From contig NZ_JADWPD010000013.1 of NCBI RefSeq assembly GCF_017308975.1, positions 184,849-248,848 of the forward strand: a stretch of 64,000 nucleotides of DNA. Reading direction: 5' to 3'. The notes below the pieces were generated by a model. It ran no database searches and was not told the origin of the DNA. It saw nothing but the letters and a program-made list of their open reading frames with translations. A program made the translations under genes and the position numbers. Of this stretch, positions 50,514 to 59,172 are shown one piece after another. This DNA is from Amycolatopsis sp. MtRt-6 (GTDB taxonomy: Bacteria; Actinomycetota; Actinomycetes; Mycobacteriales; Pseudonocardiaceae). Each line of letters starts with the position of its first letter. The first letter of the stretch is position 1.

Positions 50514-51173
50514 TTCCTTCGTTCACCTCCTTCTCTTACTGCTTCCCATTGTTGGGGCGCGTCAACCGACTTAACTTCGGCAGACGCGCGAGCGCATCCG
50601 CCTGGGTCAAGGGGGTTTTGGCTTCGGTCCCCGGCTCACCCTCCGGGCAACCAAGACTGCAACACATGAGAGTACGCCCTTCTTCCCGGGATCTCGATGT
50701 CGATCACGTCACCCGATCGGCGAAGTCCGCGCCCCGCGGCCACCCGCCCGGGTGACCGCGCGACAGCGCCGGATCGCCTCAGCGCGCGGGTCTTTGCCGC
50801 ACCCCGCAAGGCTTTCCACCCCAGGCGCGGCCGAAACACCGCCGCGGCGGCCGGGTGCCACCGGCCCTCGGCCGCACCGCCGCCCGCCCGACGCCGCCGT
50901 GTCCGGAATCCGCCGTTCGCGGACCCGCGGGCCGTCGATCGCCGGCCCGCTCGCCGCCGGCCGGTCGCGCGGCCTCCGGGAGCGGGCGCTCGATGGTGTC
51001 TCGGGGCGTCATCGGAAGAGGGGTACCCGGCTTTTCCGCGACCATTCGTCACGAGCCGTCACCAACGCAACGCGGTCCATTACTTCTCTCGGGCAGTCTT
51101 GATCGAATCGTTACACGTAGCGGTCACCTCAGCGCACCTGTCCTTGTGAGGGCGAGGGGATGGTGAGGGGTCC
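50514..51173. other. 660-bp non-coding region between whiB and sigma genes
   Basis: I see no credible gene here. Several frames are open on both strands, but their products are Arg/Pro/Ala-rich with no motif. Near whiB the region holds its ribosome site (about 50525-50535) and a minus-strand TTGACG (50565-50560) that could be a -35 element. The long spacing suggests long 5' leaders or multiple promoters, as is common for whiB-like genes. Confidence 0.55.
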
Positions 51174-51662
51174 GTGGGTGGTCACGACGAGTTCGACGCG
51201 TTCTTCCGCGCCGACTTCCCGGCCCTCGTGGCGTTCCTCTGCAAGGCCGGGTTCGAGGTCGAGACCGCGCGCGACGTCGCCGCCGAGGCGATGCTGCACG
51301 CGCTGGAGGCGTGGCCGACCGCCGAGGACCCGCGTGCCTGGGTGCGCCGGGTGGCCGGCCGGCTGCTCGACGCCGCGGGCGACGCGCGGGCGGACTGGAA
51401 CCTGGCCGGCGACCCCCGGGACGACGAGGAGCTCGCCGGGCTGGTCGAGCAGCACGCGGGGCTCATCGACCTGCTCGCCACCCTCCCGGGCAAGCAGCGG
51501 ATGGTCCTGGCGTGGTCGCTCGACGGGTTCACGCCCACCCAGATCGCGGAGGCGCTCCGGATCGCCCCCGCGACCGTTCGTTCCACCCTCCGCCACGTGC
51601 GGGAACGCCTCAGGCGACTCCGGGCCGCACGGCCCGGTGACCAGCGGGACAGGGAAAGGTGA
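51174..51662 (+). CDS. Small ECF-type sigma factor
   Basis: A 162-residue protein with a degenerate region 2 (FDAFFRADFPALVAFLCKAG and DVAAEAMLHALEAW, then DPRAWVRRVAGRLLDAA) and a good region 4 (LATLPGKQRMVLAWSLDGFT and PTQIAEALRIAPATVRSTLR). The start is GTG with GAGGGG upstream. The stop overlaps the start of the next sigma gene (GTGA). It could work as a sigma factor or, given the weak region 2, as a modulator of its partner. Confidence 0.8.
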   Translation: MGGHDEFDAFFRADFPALVAFLCKAGFEVETARDVAAEAMLHALEAWPTAEDPRAWVRRVAGRLLDAAGDARADWNLAGDPRDDEELAGLVEQHAGLIDLLATLPGKQRMVLAWSLDGFTPTQIAEALRIAPATVRSTLRHVRERLRRLRAARPGDQRDRER

Positions 51663-52405
51663 GCGAAATGCCGGCAACCGAGTACGGGGATCGGGCGATC
51701 ACCGAGCAGCTGCGGGAGTCCAGCGCCGCCCTGCACGACTCGCTGCGCGCCGGGCTCGACGTGGAGGGCACGCTGCTGCGCGTCCGCAGCCGCGCGCTCG
51801 TCCGGGAGATCGCCGCCGCGCAGCCACCCGAAGCGTTCCCCGCCCACTGGCGGCGCCACGACGAGCCGGTGGCGGCGGCGATCGCCGGGGACGACGCGGC
51901 GACGGCCCGGCTGCTCGCCACCATCCGGCCCCTGGTGGTGCGCTACTGCCGGGCCCGCGTCGGACGGCACGAGCGTTCGTTCGCCTCGGCGGACGACGTG
52001 GCCCAGGAGGTGTGCCTCGCGGTGCTCACGGCGTTGCCGTCGTACCACGACCAGGGGCGGCCGTTCCTGGCGTTCGTCTACGGGATCGCCCAGCACAAGG
52101 TGGCCGACGCCCACCGCGCCGCGGCCCGCAACCGGACCGACCCGGTGTCCGAGGTCCCGGACAGCGTCAGCGAGACGGCGGGGCCGGAGCAGCGGGCGTT
52201 GCGGTTCGAGCTGAACGAGCGCCTGGCCCGGTTGCTGGACGTGCTGCCGCCGAAGCAGCGGGAGATCGTCGTGCTGCGGGTGGTGGTCGGGCTGTCGGCG
52301 GAGGAGACGGCCGCGGCGGTGGGGTCGACGCCGGGGGCGGTGCGGGTGGCCCAGCACCGCGCGCTCGGCCGCCTGCGCCGGCTGCTCACCGGCGAGGACG
52401 GCTGA
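51659..52405 (+). CDS. sigD: Sigma factor SigD/ShbA
   Basis: A 248-residue sigma factor whose last ~165 residues closely resemble mycobacterial SigD (ShbA in Streptomyces): ATIRPLVVRYCRARVGRHER, SADDVAQEVCLAVLTALPSY, GRPFLAFVYGIAQHKVADAH and VVVGLSAEETAAAVGSTPGA. An N-terminal extension of about 75 residues precedes this core; the start GTG overlaps the upstream stop and has GGGACAGGGAAAGG before it. SigD/ShbA controls growth-related genes. A whiB gene is also near sigD in mycobacteria. Confidence 0.88.
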   Translation: MSEMPATEYGDRAITEQLRESSAALHDSLRAGLDVEGTLLRVRSRALVREIAAAQPPEAFPAHWRRHDEPVAAAIAGDDAATARLLATIRPLVVRYCRARVGRHERSFASADDVAQEVCLAVLTALPSYHDQGRPFLAFVYGIAQHKVADAHRAAARNRTDPVSEVPDSVSETAGPEQRALRFELNERLARLLDVLPPKQREIVVLRVVVGLSAEETAAAVGSTPGAVRVAQHRALGRLRRLLTGEDG

Positions 52406-52418
52406 CCACTGACGGCGC

Positions 52419-53252
52419 CTACCGCCGGACCCGCTCCAGGACGAACTCCGCCAGGGCCGCCGAGGGGCCCTCCATCGACTCCCGCGCCAGCAGCATGAAC
52501 TCGATGTCGCCCGGTTCGGGCAGGCCCTCGAGCTCGGTCAGGCCGGCCGGGATCAGGCTGCGGGCGTGCAGGGTGACGCCCAGGCCGGCCGCCGCCGCGG
52601 CGCGCAGGCCCGTCAGGCTCGACGTCTGGCAGGCCGCACGCCACTCCAGGCCCGCGCGCTCCAGGACCTCCACCGCCAGCTGCCGCGTGATCGACGGCAT
52701 CGGGTACTGCACCAGCGGCACCGGCCGGCCCGGCTCCAGCACCGTGGCCGCCGACCCGATCCAGACCAGCGGCTCCCGCCAGAGCAGCCGGCCGTGGTGC
52801 GCGCCCGGACGGCGCTTGCCCAGCACCAGGTCCAGCTGCCCGGCACGCAGCCGCTGCGCCAGGACGTCCGACAGCTCGACGGTCAGCTCGACGTCCACCA
52901 GCGGGTGACTGCGGCGCAGCCGGTGCAGGATCTCCGGCAGCTCGCCCAGCGCGAAGTCCTCCGAGACGCCGAAGCGCACGCGGCCGCGCAGTTCGGCGCC
53001 GCGGAAGTGCCGCTCCGCGCGCTCTTCGGTGTCGACGACCGTCTGGGCGAACCCGAGCATCGCCTGCCCGCGCGGGGTGAGTTCCACCGTGTGGGTGTCG
53101 CGGGCGAACAGCAGGCCACCGGAATCGCGTTCGAGCCGTCGCACGTGCTGGCTGACGGTCGGCTGGCCGACGCCGAGCCGCCGCGCGGCCGCGGTGAAGC
53201 TGCGCGTCTCGGCGACGGCGAGGAACGTCCGGCACAGGCGGGGGTCCAGCAC
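52419..53252 (-). CDS. LysR-family transcriptional regulator
   Basis: A 277-residue regulator with winged helix LCRTFLAVAETRSFTAAARR and GVGQPTVSQHVRRLERDSG at the N-terminus and an effector domain from about residue 88 (GRVRFGVSEDFALGELPEIL). The start is GTG, with TAAGCT ending 6 nt upstream, suggesting a leaderless mRNA. It is divergent from a bile acid:sodium symporter-type gene with a perfect 15-bp palindrome between, so it probably controls that transporter. Confidence 0.92.
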   Translation of the reverse strand: MLDPRLCRTFLAVAETRSFTAAARRLGVGQPTVSQHVRRLERDSGGLLFARDTHTVELTPRGQAMLGFAQTVVDTEERAERHFRGAELRGRVRFGVSEDFALGELPEILHRLRRSHPLVDVELTVELSDVLAQRLRAGQLDLVLGKRRPGAHHGRLLWREPLVWIGSAATVLEPGRPVPLVQYPMPSITRQLAVEVLERAGLEWRAACQTSSLTGLRAAAAAGLGVTLHARSLIPAGLTELEGLPEPGDIEFMLLARESMEGPSAALAEFVLERVRR

Positions 53253-53263
53253 GGGGGCAGCTT

Positions 53264-53278
53264 ATCGCGATTCGCGAT
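53264..53278. promoter_or_regulatory. LysR-type operator ATCGCGATTCGCGAT
   Basis: A perfect 15-bp palindrome with single T centre, 12 nt upstream of the LysR start and 71 bp before the transporter start. It overlaps the first base of the minus-strand -10-like TAAGCT. The form T-N11-A is as expected for LysR proteins. Confidence 0.65.
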
Positions 53279-53348
53279 GACAGTCAGTCCAGTCATCGGG
53301 GTTCACAATGAGCGCGGGGTCGCCGAGAATTGCCACGAAAGGAGATCC

Positions 53349-54323
53349 ATGTCCCGCTTACGCCTCGACCCGTTCGTCCTCGCGATCCTCGCCACCGTCG
53401 GCGTCGCCACCCTGCTGCCCGCCTCGGGCGCGGTGGCCGGCGGCTTCGGCGTCGCCACCACGATCGCCGTCGGCCTGCTGTTCTTCCTGTACGGCGCCCG
53501 CCTGTCCACGCAGGAGGCCCTCGAAGGGCTGCGGCACTGGCGGCTGCACGCGGTGGTGCTCGCGGCGACGTTCGTCCTGTTCCCGCTGCTCGGCCTGGCG
53601 TTCTTCATGCTGCCGACGTCGGTGCTGCCGGCCCAACTGGCCGCGGGGGTGCTGTTCCTGGCCGTGCTGCCCTCGACGGTGCAGTCGTCGATCGCGTTCA
53701 CGTCCATTGCCCGCGGCAACGTCGCGGCGGCGATCTGCAGCGCGTCACTGTCCAATCTGGCCGGTATCGTGCTCACCCCGCTGCTGGTGGCGCTGCTGCT
53801 GGCCGGGGACGGCGCCGGCGTCGACGGTTCGGCCGTGCTCGGGATCGTGCTGCAGCTGCTCGCGCCGTTCGTGGCCGGCCAGGTGGCGCGCCGCTGGATC
53901 GGCGGCTGGATCAGCCGCCATTCCGCACCGCTGAAACTGGTCGACCGCGGTTCGATCCTCCTGGTGGTGTACACGGCGTTCAGCGCGGGCATGACGGAGG
54001 GCATCTGGCACCGGCTCGACCTGGGGCACCTCCTGGTGCTGGGCGTGGTGTGCAGCATGCTGCTCGCGGCGGTGCTGGCCGCGACCGGCTGGGGCGCCCG
54101 GCTGCTGGGGTTCGCGCGGGCGGACCGGATCACGATCGTGTTCTGCGGGTCGAAGAAGAGCCTGGCCAGCGGCCTGCCGATGGCGACGGTGCTGTTCGGG
54201 CACGCGCAGGTGGGGTTGATCGTGCTGCCGCTGATGCTGTTCCACCAGATCCAGCTGATCGTCTGCGCCACCCTGGCGCGGCGGTACGCCGCCGAGGACG
54301 AGCGGGAACTGGTGCCGGCCTGA
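53349..54323 (+). CDS. Bile acid:sodium symporter family transporter (SLC10A7-like)
   Basis: A 324-residue membrane protein with nine to ten hydrophobic segments. Family-typical stretches are VGLLFFLYGARLSTQEALEG near residue 45, LPSTVQSSIAFTSIARGN near residue 108 and VFCGSKKSLASGLPMATVLF near residue 265, the last characteristic of the SBF-like/SLC10A7 branch. AAAGGAG precedes the ATG. It is divergent from LysR. The substrate is probably an organic anion; it is not known here. Confidence 0.9.
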   Translation: MSRLRLDPFVLAILATVGVATLLPASGAVAGGFGVATTIAVGLLFFLYGARLSTQEALEGLRHWRLHAVVLAATFVLFPLLGLAFFMLPTSVLPAQLAAGVLFLAVLPSTVQSSIAFTSIARGNVAAAICSASLSNLAGIVLTPLLVALLLAGDGAGVDGSAVLGIVLQLLAPFVAGQVARRWIGGWISRHSAPLKLVDRGSILLVVYTAFSAGMTEGIWHRLDLGHLLVLGVVCSMLLAAVLAATGWGARLLGFARADRITIVFCGSKKSLASGLPMATVLFGHAQVGLIVLPLMLFHQIQLIVCATLARRYAAEDERELVPA

Positions 54324-54346
54324 CTGTCTACTTGGGACTCCCCGGC

Positions 54347-55354
54347 TCAGCCCACCAGGACGTTCTTGTAGAAGAGGTTGGCGTACCGGTTGACGTTGTC
54401 CATGCTGCTGCGTGAGCCGAAGCCGAGGAACAGGCGGGTCTCGCCGCCGGCGGTGCGGTAGATCGCCAGGCCCTCCGGCTCGCGGAAGACGAGCGTCGAG
54501 CCGGCCCGGGTGATGTCCCGGGCCACCACCTTGCCGGTGTTCATGTCGATGCGCGTCACGTAGGAGTCGATGCCGGCCGGGTCGGCGTGCCCGGAACCGT
54601 CCAATGTGTACAGACTGCTGCCGAGGATGGTGTAACCCTGGAAGACGACGCTCGCCGTACTGAGCGCGGGTTGCGGGAAGCGCACCAGCGGCTTGGAGAA
54701 GTCACCGGCGGCGGCGCTCGCGAGCGGGAACACGCTGTACCACATCCGGCCGCCTTCGCTGCGGCGCACGGCGATCCGCTGGTAGACGGGGTCGGTCGCA
54801 CAGGTGATCGTCTTGCTGCCGGTGAGGAACTTCTTCATCGACGGCGTACCGCCGTTGACGAACTTGAAGCGCGCCAGCGCGGTACCGCGGGCGTCGGTGG
54901 CCGTGCCGTCGGCGTCGCACTCCATCCAGATGTAGGACGCCGTGCCGACCGGTTCGACCCCGATCGAGACGCCGTGCCCGGCGTGGGGCACGTGCGTCGA
55001 GCCGAGCAGCTCGCCGCTGAAGCTGACTTGGTTGACGCAGAGGTCGTCACCAGACGTGCCGTTCTGCAACTGGACGACGAAGAGGCGCCGGTTCACGTTG
55101 TCGAAGGCGAACCCCTGCATGACGTGGTGCGATTCGTGCAGCATCTTGCTGCGGAACAGGTCCGAGGACGACTGGGTGATATCGATGTAGGGCGACGCCG
55201 GAATGCCTTCGCCCTCGACGGCCGCGGCGGTCCCGGCGGTCCCGGTGAGCAGGGCACCGGCCCCGAGCGCGGCGGCGGTCGCGGCTCCCGCGCGGAGCAG
55301 CGAGCGCCGGGAAAGCGCTCTCGAAGTGATGCACTGAACGGGATTCCGCGACAC
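54347..55354 (-). CDS. Exported beta-propeller-like protein (TagC/P68 RBP type)
   Basis: A 335-residue protein with a twin-arginine signal (SRRSLLRAGAATAAALGAGA, residues 13-32) and a signal-cleavage region TAAAVEGEG. The mature part has repeated blade-like strands (QGFAFDNVNRRLFVVQLQNG, HGVSIGVEPVGTASYIWME and FREPEGLAIYRTAGGETRLF) typical of the TagC-like propeller found in phage receptor proteins and exported Streptomyces proteins. The GTG start has GGAGG upstream. Function is unknown; a carbohydrate or wall interaction is possible. Confidence 0.65.
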   Translation of the reverse strand: MSRNPVQCITSRALSRRSLLRAGAATAAALGAGALLTGTAGTAAAVEGEGIPASPYIDITQSSSDLFRSKMLHESHHVMQGFAFDNVNRRLFVVQLQNGTSGDDLCVNQVSFSGELLGSTHVPHAGHGVSIGVEPVGTASYIWMECDADGTATDARGTALARFKFVNGGTPSMKKFLTGSKTITCATDPVYQRIAVRRSEGGRMWYSVFPLASAAAGDFSKPLVRFPQPALSTASVVFQGYTILGSSLYTLDGSGHADPAGIDSYVTRIDMNTGKVVARDITRAGSTLVFREPEGLAIYRTAGGETRLFLGFGSRSSMDNVNRYANLFYKNVLVG

Positions 55355-55487
55355 GGCTCGCCTCCTGGTTCGAACGACGGCGAGAGCGTCCATCGGCGGC
55401 GTACAGAGGCCGTACAAAGCCGGATGTACGAGTAACGGCGCAGGCCGGCGAAGCGACTCTGGGGCCACATCGACCAGGGGAGGTTTC

Positions 55488-56003
55488 ATGGGGATCCAGG
55501 CACGCACCGCGCTCGCCGCACTGGCCGGCGCCGCGGTGGTCACGGCAGGCGCGGTGATCTTCGCGGGCGCTTCGGCCGCGGTCGGCCCGTCACCGGACCC
55601 GATCGTCCAAGCGGCGCAGGCGACCTGCGTGACCGACGGCGGCGGCTTCTGCACCGTGACGCACGGCCTCGGCAAGCTGCCGGAGGCGATCGTGGTGTCG
55701 GCGAACACGCCGAACCCGTACAACGGGTTCATGCTCAACACGGTGCAGGGGTCCTTCACCGCGACCACGTTCCAGGTGCGGGCGATGTTCTCGCAGACCA
55801 CGCCGAAGACGTATGGCCAGATCTGGTTCAGCTACGCGGCCTACGCCGCACCGGCGCCACCGACCACGCCGACGATGACCATCACGCCGCCTTCAAGCAC
55901 CTTCCCCACGCCGACGCCGACGCCGACGACACCGCCACCCACCACATCCGCCGACCCGACTCCCACGTTCGCCACAACCGCCCCCAGCGGCGGCGGCAGT
56001 TAA
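55488..56003 (+). CDS. Secreted protein with Pro/Thr-rich tail
   Basis: A 171-residue protein with a Sec signal (residues 1-31, ending ASAAV). A compact domain of about 85 residues has two cysteines (ATCVTDGGGFCTVTHGLG) and a FTATTFQVRAMFSQTTPKTY strand. A 45-residue Thr/Pro tail (PTPTPTPTTPPP) follows. GGGGAGG precedes the ATG. It resembles small phage-tail-like or wall-associated beta proteins, but no family is assigned. It is divergent from the propeller protein gene. Confidence 0.7.
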   Translation: MGIQARTALAALAGAAVVTAGAVIFAGASAAVGPSPDPIVQAAQATCVTDGGGFCTVTHGLGKLPEAIVVSANTPNPYNGFMLNTVQGSFTATTFQVRAMFSQTTPKTYGQIWFSYAAYAAPAPPTTPTMTITPPSSTFPTPTPTPTTPPPTTSADPTPTFATTAPSGGGS

Positions 56004-56044
56004 GCGGAATCCGTGGCTTTCGCCCTGCCCGCCAAGGGTTTCCG

Positions 56045-56314
56045 TCACCGCGGGCGGGGCGAAGGTTTCTTTCCCAGCTCTTCCGCGAAAATGGTTTCGA
56101 TGCGCGAACCCGCGCGGCGCAAGGCCCGCGCGGCAGTGCGGATCAGGTAGCCGGCCGCGAACACGAGCAGCAGCGTCACGCCGATGATCCCCGGGTTCGC
56201 CACGACGACCTCCCGGTACTCGTGCGCGAGGTAGCCCAGGCCCGCCCCCGCGGTGAACGCGTTCAGCAACGCCAGCCGGGTTGCCCGGGAACGGGACGAG
56301 GTGGCAGAGGCCAT
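56045..56314 (-). CDS. Small membrane protein
   Basis: An 89-residue protein with two hydrophobic segments (LALLNAFTAGAGLGYLAHEY, weak, and NPGIIGVTLLLVFAAGYLI) and basic N- and C-termini. GGAGG lies 6 nt before the ATG. I do not recognise it. It stands alone between a secreted protein gene and the tRNA. Confidence 0.65.
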   Translation of the reverse strand: MASATSSRSRATRLALLNAFTAGAGLGYLAHEYREVVVANPGIIGVTLLLVFAAGYLIRTAARALRRAGSRIETIFAEELGKKPSPRPR

Positions 56315-56496
56315 TTTTTCCTCCCGCCGTTCCGGTCAGCGGTGACGCCCTTGCAACCTAGACGAGCGTGCGCCGGTCGGTGGCCACTTCAACCTGTTTG
56401 GCCTACCGGATCTGCCCGGATGGCCGCTGTGATAACTTGAAGCAAACCGAGCGTTCTGTGCACATGCAAACCTCGTGTGACTTGTGCCGGGCCCAG

Positions 56497-56573
56497 GGGG
56501 CGGTAGCTCAGTTGGTTAGAGCAGGGGACTCATAATCCCTTGGCCGCGGGTTCGAGCCCCGCCCGCCCCACCA
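56497..56573 (+). tRNA. tRNA-Met (CAT)
   Basis: The cloverleaf is complete. The acceptor stem is GGGGCGG/CCGCCCC, the D arm includes GCTCAGTTGGTTAGAGC, and the anticodon loop CTCATAA gives CAT. The T arm is GCGGG-TTCGAGC-CCCGC, with discriminator A and an encoded CCA. A1-U72-free pairing and the anticodon context suggest elongator tRNA-Met; a lysidine-type tRNA-Ile2 cannot be excluded by eye. Confidence 0.95.
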
Positions 56574-56597
56574 TTCGTCGCCGGACGAAACGTCCGG

Positions 56598-57197
56598 TCA
56601 GCGCACGCGGTCGTAGACCATCGCCGTCTCCCCCAGTTCCCCGGTTTCGTGGCCGGTGAGCCGCCACTTCGAGGACGGCAGGCCGTCGTCGAACAGCCGG
56701 GGTCCGCCACCCGCGATCTCCGGGCAGGTCATCAGGTACAGGCGGTCCAGCAGATCCGCCGCGAGCAGCGGCTTGATGACGCTCGCGCTGCTGTTGACGA
56801 GGATGTCCCCGCCGTCCGCCGCCTTCAGCTCGGCGACGACGTCCGCGGCCGGCGCGTTCACCAGCCGGGTGCGTTCCCACGGCACCTCGGCCAGCGTCGT
56901 GGAGAAGACGACCTTTTCCGCGTCCACCAGCCATTGCGCGTAGCCGCGGTCCCGCGGGTCGGCGTTCTCGTCGGCGGCGACCGTGGGCCAGAACCCCAGG
57001 AAGCCCTCCGCGTTGCGCCGGCCGAGGACCGCGATGGTCGCGCCTTCCCAGATTCTCGTCAGGTGGCGCCGCGCGACTTCGGTGGTGGCGTACGGGAGGA
57101 TCGCGCCCATGTCGGCGGGCCCGGCGGGGCCGTGGTAGCGCCCGTCGAGGGTGAGGCTCAGGTTCGCGGTCACCCGGCGGCCGGTCGGCTCGGTCAT
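56598..57197 (-). CDS. Dihydrofolate reductase / RibD C-terminal family protein
   Basis: A 199-residue protein of the DHFR-like RibD_C fold: N-terminal RVTANLSLTLDGRYHGPAGP, AVLGRRNAEGFLGFWPTVAA near residue 57, GGDILVNSSASVIKPLLAAD near residue 128 and LTCPEIAGGGPRLFDDGL-type end (MTCPEIAGGG here). Many such proteins are uncharacterised NADPH-dependent reductases. It starts 4 bp after the ArsR-SRPBCC gene, so the two form an operon. Confidence 0.85.
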   Translation of the reverse strand: MTEPTGRRVTANLSLTLDGRYHGPAGPADMGAILPYATTEVARRHLTRIWEGATIAVLGRRNAEGFLGFWPTVAADENADPRDRGYAQWLVDAEKVVFSTTLAEVPWERTRLVNAPAADVVAELKAADGGDILVNSSASVIKPLLAADLLDRLYLMTCPEIAGGGPRLFDDGLPSSKWRLTGHETGELGETAMVYDRVR

Positions 57198-57201
57198 GCG
57201 T

Positions 57202-57993
57202 TCAGCCCTTTCGTTCGGAAAGCACGTCGGTGAGGTGGTCGAGCACCTGGCCCCAGCCGGTTTCGATGCCGGCGATGAAGGGGACCGCGTCGACGGTCGT
57301 CGCGGTGATGCGCAGATCCAGGCGCAGGCGGGTGCCGGCCGGGTCCGGGTCGAGCTCGAGGTCGTAGTGGCCGGTGAAGGACGCGGGGCCGGTCACCGCG
57401 AGGTCGAACCCGAGGCGGCCGGGCTCGTCGGCGACGCGCACCCGCCCTTCGGAGTGGTACTCGCCGTCGGCGTCGCGGTAGCCGAGCACGACCCGGCCAC
57501 CCGGCCGGGGCTCGAGGACGCAGGCGGTGACCGTCAGCGACGGCGGAACCCACCAGGACGCCAGCAGGTCCGCGTCCGTCCAGTGCCGCCAGACGGCGTC
57601 GACCGGCGCGGGCAGCAGCCGCTCGAACGAGAACGTGCGCCCGTCCGCCCACCGGTCGGAGTCCGCCGCCGCCGCATCCGCCTCGATCGTCGCGCGGTAC
57701 CGCGCGACGACGTCCCGCTCACCCGCGTGCGCCTCGGTGGCGTCGGCCAGCTCCCGCAGCCGTCCCGCGAGCGCCGCCAGGGGTTCGGCTTCGAGGGCGT
57801 GGACGCGGCGCCGGCCCAGCGGGAAGACGGTGACCAGACCCGCGCGGGCGAGGGTCTGGAGGTGCTTGGTGGTCTGCGGCTGCCGCAGCCCGGTCAGCTC
57901 GGCCAGCTCCCCGACCGAGCGGGGGCGCTCGGCGAGCAGTTCGACGATGCGCCACCGGGCGGCGTCTCCCAGCGCTGCGGCGGTCCGGTCCAT
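57202..57993 (-). CDS. ArsR-type helix-turn-helix fused to SRPBCC (AHSA1) domain
   Basis: A 263-residue fusion. Residues 1-80 are an ArsR winged helix (RWRIVELLAERPRSVGELAE and RQPQTTKHLQTLARAGLV), and residues 115-260 are an AHSA1/SRPBCC domain (FSFERLLPAPVDAVWRHWTD and GTRLRLDLRITATTVDAVPF). Such fusions occur in actinobacteria next to DHFR-like genes. The ATG follows AATACT by 7 nt, so a leaderless mRNA is likely. It probably represses its own operon when a ligand is absent from the SRPBCC pocket. Confidence 0.9.
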   Translation of the reverse strand: MDRTAAALGDAARWRIVELLAERPRSVGELAELTGLRQPQTTKHLQTLARAGLVTVFPLGRRRVHALEAEPLAALAGRLRELADATEAHAGERDVVARYRATIEADAAAADSDRWADGRTFSFERLLPAPVDAVWRHWTDADLLASWWVPPSLTVTACVLEPRPGGRVVLGYRDADGEYHSEGRVRVADEPGRLGFDLAVTGPASFTGHYDLELDPDPAGTRLRLDLRITATTVDAVPFIAGIETGWGQVLDHLTDVLSERKG

Positions 57994-58000
57994 GAGGACT

Positions 58001-58030
58001 AGTATTCACACAGGAGAATATTCACGTCAA
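58001..58030 (-). promoter_or_regulatory. Promoter of the ArsR-SRPBCC operon
   Basis: TTGACG (58030-58025) and AATACT (58006-58001) are spaced 18 bp. The spacer contains the palindrome GAATATTC, and related GAATA/TATTC half-sites flank it. The -10 ends 7 nt before the ATG. The -35 overlaps the last codons of the upstream gene. Confidence 0.75.
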
Positions 58031-58998
58031 GGAATATCTTGTCCGGGGAGCCAGCGCAGCCCGTGGGCGTACCCGAGCTGCGGCGCGGCGAACTCCTGCG
58101 CCACCTCGCACGCACCGTCGAGCGGCAGCGCGTCGCCCGGCTGGGGCGGGTCGGCGAGCACCGACGGCGGGACGCGGTCCAGCCGCCACACCACCCGGGG
58201 CGGCCGCTGCGGGTCGAAGCGGACGCGGACGTCGAACGACTCGCACGTCACCAGCGGCACGAACACGTACGACGGCCGGATCGGCAGGCCGTCGCGGATG
58301 CGGTACGCCAGCGAGTAGGTGTGGCTTTCGCCGCGGGACAGCGGGCGCGGCAGGTCGAGCAGCCAGCGGAAGTGCCGCTGGCCCTCCCGGGTGCCACCGG
58401 TGACCCGGACGCCGTGCCGGGCGTCCACGGTGACGTCGCGCTCGCCGTCGAGGCCGTCTTCGGTGCGGGGCACCGTGAACTGCGCGGAGATCCGGCCGAG
58501 GCCCTCGCGGGTCGCCACGATCAGCCGCTCCTCGGTGACCTCCGGCTCGGCGGTGTCGAGCCGGACGAGCACCTTCAGCCGCTTCACGAACCAGCCCTCG
58601 TCGGGGCCGGGCACGCCGTGGCCCGGCCGCGCGCCGGCCTCGATCTCCGCGGCGAGCCGGGCGAACGACCGGTCGACCCGCCGCCGGGCGGTGCGCTCGG
58701 AAATGCGCAACCGGTCGGCGAGGACGCCGATCCGCGCGCTGAGCAGGGCGTGCTGCGTGCCGGGGGCCATGCCCAGCGCGACGTTGACCGCCAGCCTGTC
58801 GTCGGCCGGGAATTCCGCGATCGCGGAAGAAATCGCCTCGCGCAGAACGCGCCGCGCTTCGCGGTCGCTCGTCGTCCGGTGGATTTCGCACCAGCCGGAA
58901 ACGAGCGGCCCGAGCCGGCTGCGCAGCCGGTCGGCCTCCAACCCCCAGCCGCGCCGCAAAGTGGTGAGTTCCCGGAGCAGCCCGTCCTTGTGTGCCAT
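58027..58998 (-). CDS. HTH-like protein of unknown function
   Basis: A 323-residue protein from ATG 58998. The N-terminal half is helical, with a probable helix-turn-helix, LADRLRISERTARRRVDRSF, near residue 107. The C-terminal half (about 150-315) looks beta-rich (VKRLKVLVRLDTAEPEVTEE, SHTYSLAYRIRDGLPIRPSY and SFDVRVRFDPQRPPRVVWRL), like an Ig/MARTX-type sandwich. I recognise no named family. It is divergent from a sigma-like unknown gene (174 bp between), so the two may form a functional pair. The stop overlaps the promoter of the ArsR operon. Confidence 0.7.
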   Translation of the reverse strand: MAHKDGLLRELTTLRRGWGLEADRLRSRLGPLVSGWCEIHRTTSDREARRVLREAISSAIAEFPADDRLAVNVALGMAPGTQHALLSARIGVLADRLRISERTARRRVDRSFARLAAEIEAGARPGHGVPGPDEGWFVKRLKVLVRLDTAEPEVTEERLIVATREGLGRISAQFTVPRTEDGLDGERDVTVDARHGVRVTGGTREGQRHFRWLLDLPRPLSRGESHTYSLAYRIRDGLPIRPSYVFVPLVTCESFDVRVRFDPQRPPRVVWRLDRVPPSVLADPPQPGDALPLDGACEVAQEFAAPQLGYAHGLRWLPGQDIP

Positions 58999-59172
58999 GG
59001 GATTTCCATTGTGACACGCGCGGTTCGCGGCGATCGGCGGCACCGGCTGGGCCGATCAGGTGGTTCCGCGGTGGCCAGGCGTTGGCCAGTTTCCCGCGAT
59101 TTCGGCCCGCGCGCGGCCTTTTCCCATTCTCCGGCTGCCCGACCATTTTCCCGTCGACATCGGGGAGGACGC

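Noticed and set aside
50636..51149. Open frames in the whiB-sigma intergenic region
   Set aside because: Overlapping frames on both strands give only Arg/Pro/Ala-rich products without motifs or ribosome sites, as expected for random high-GC DNA.
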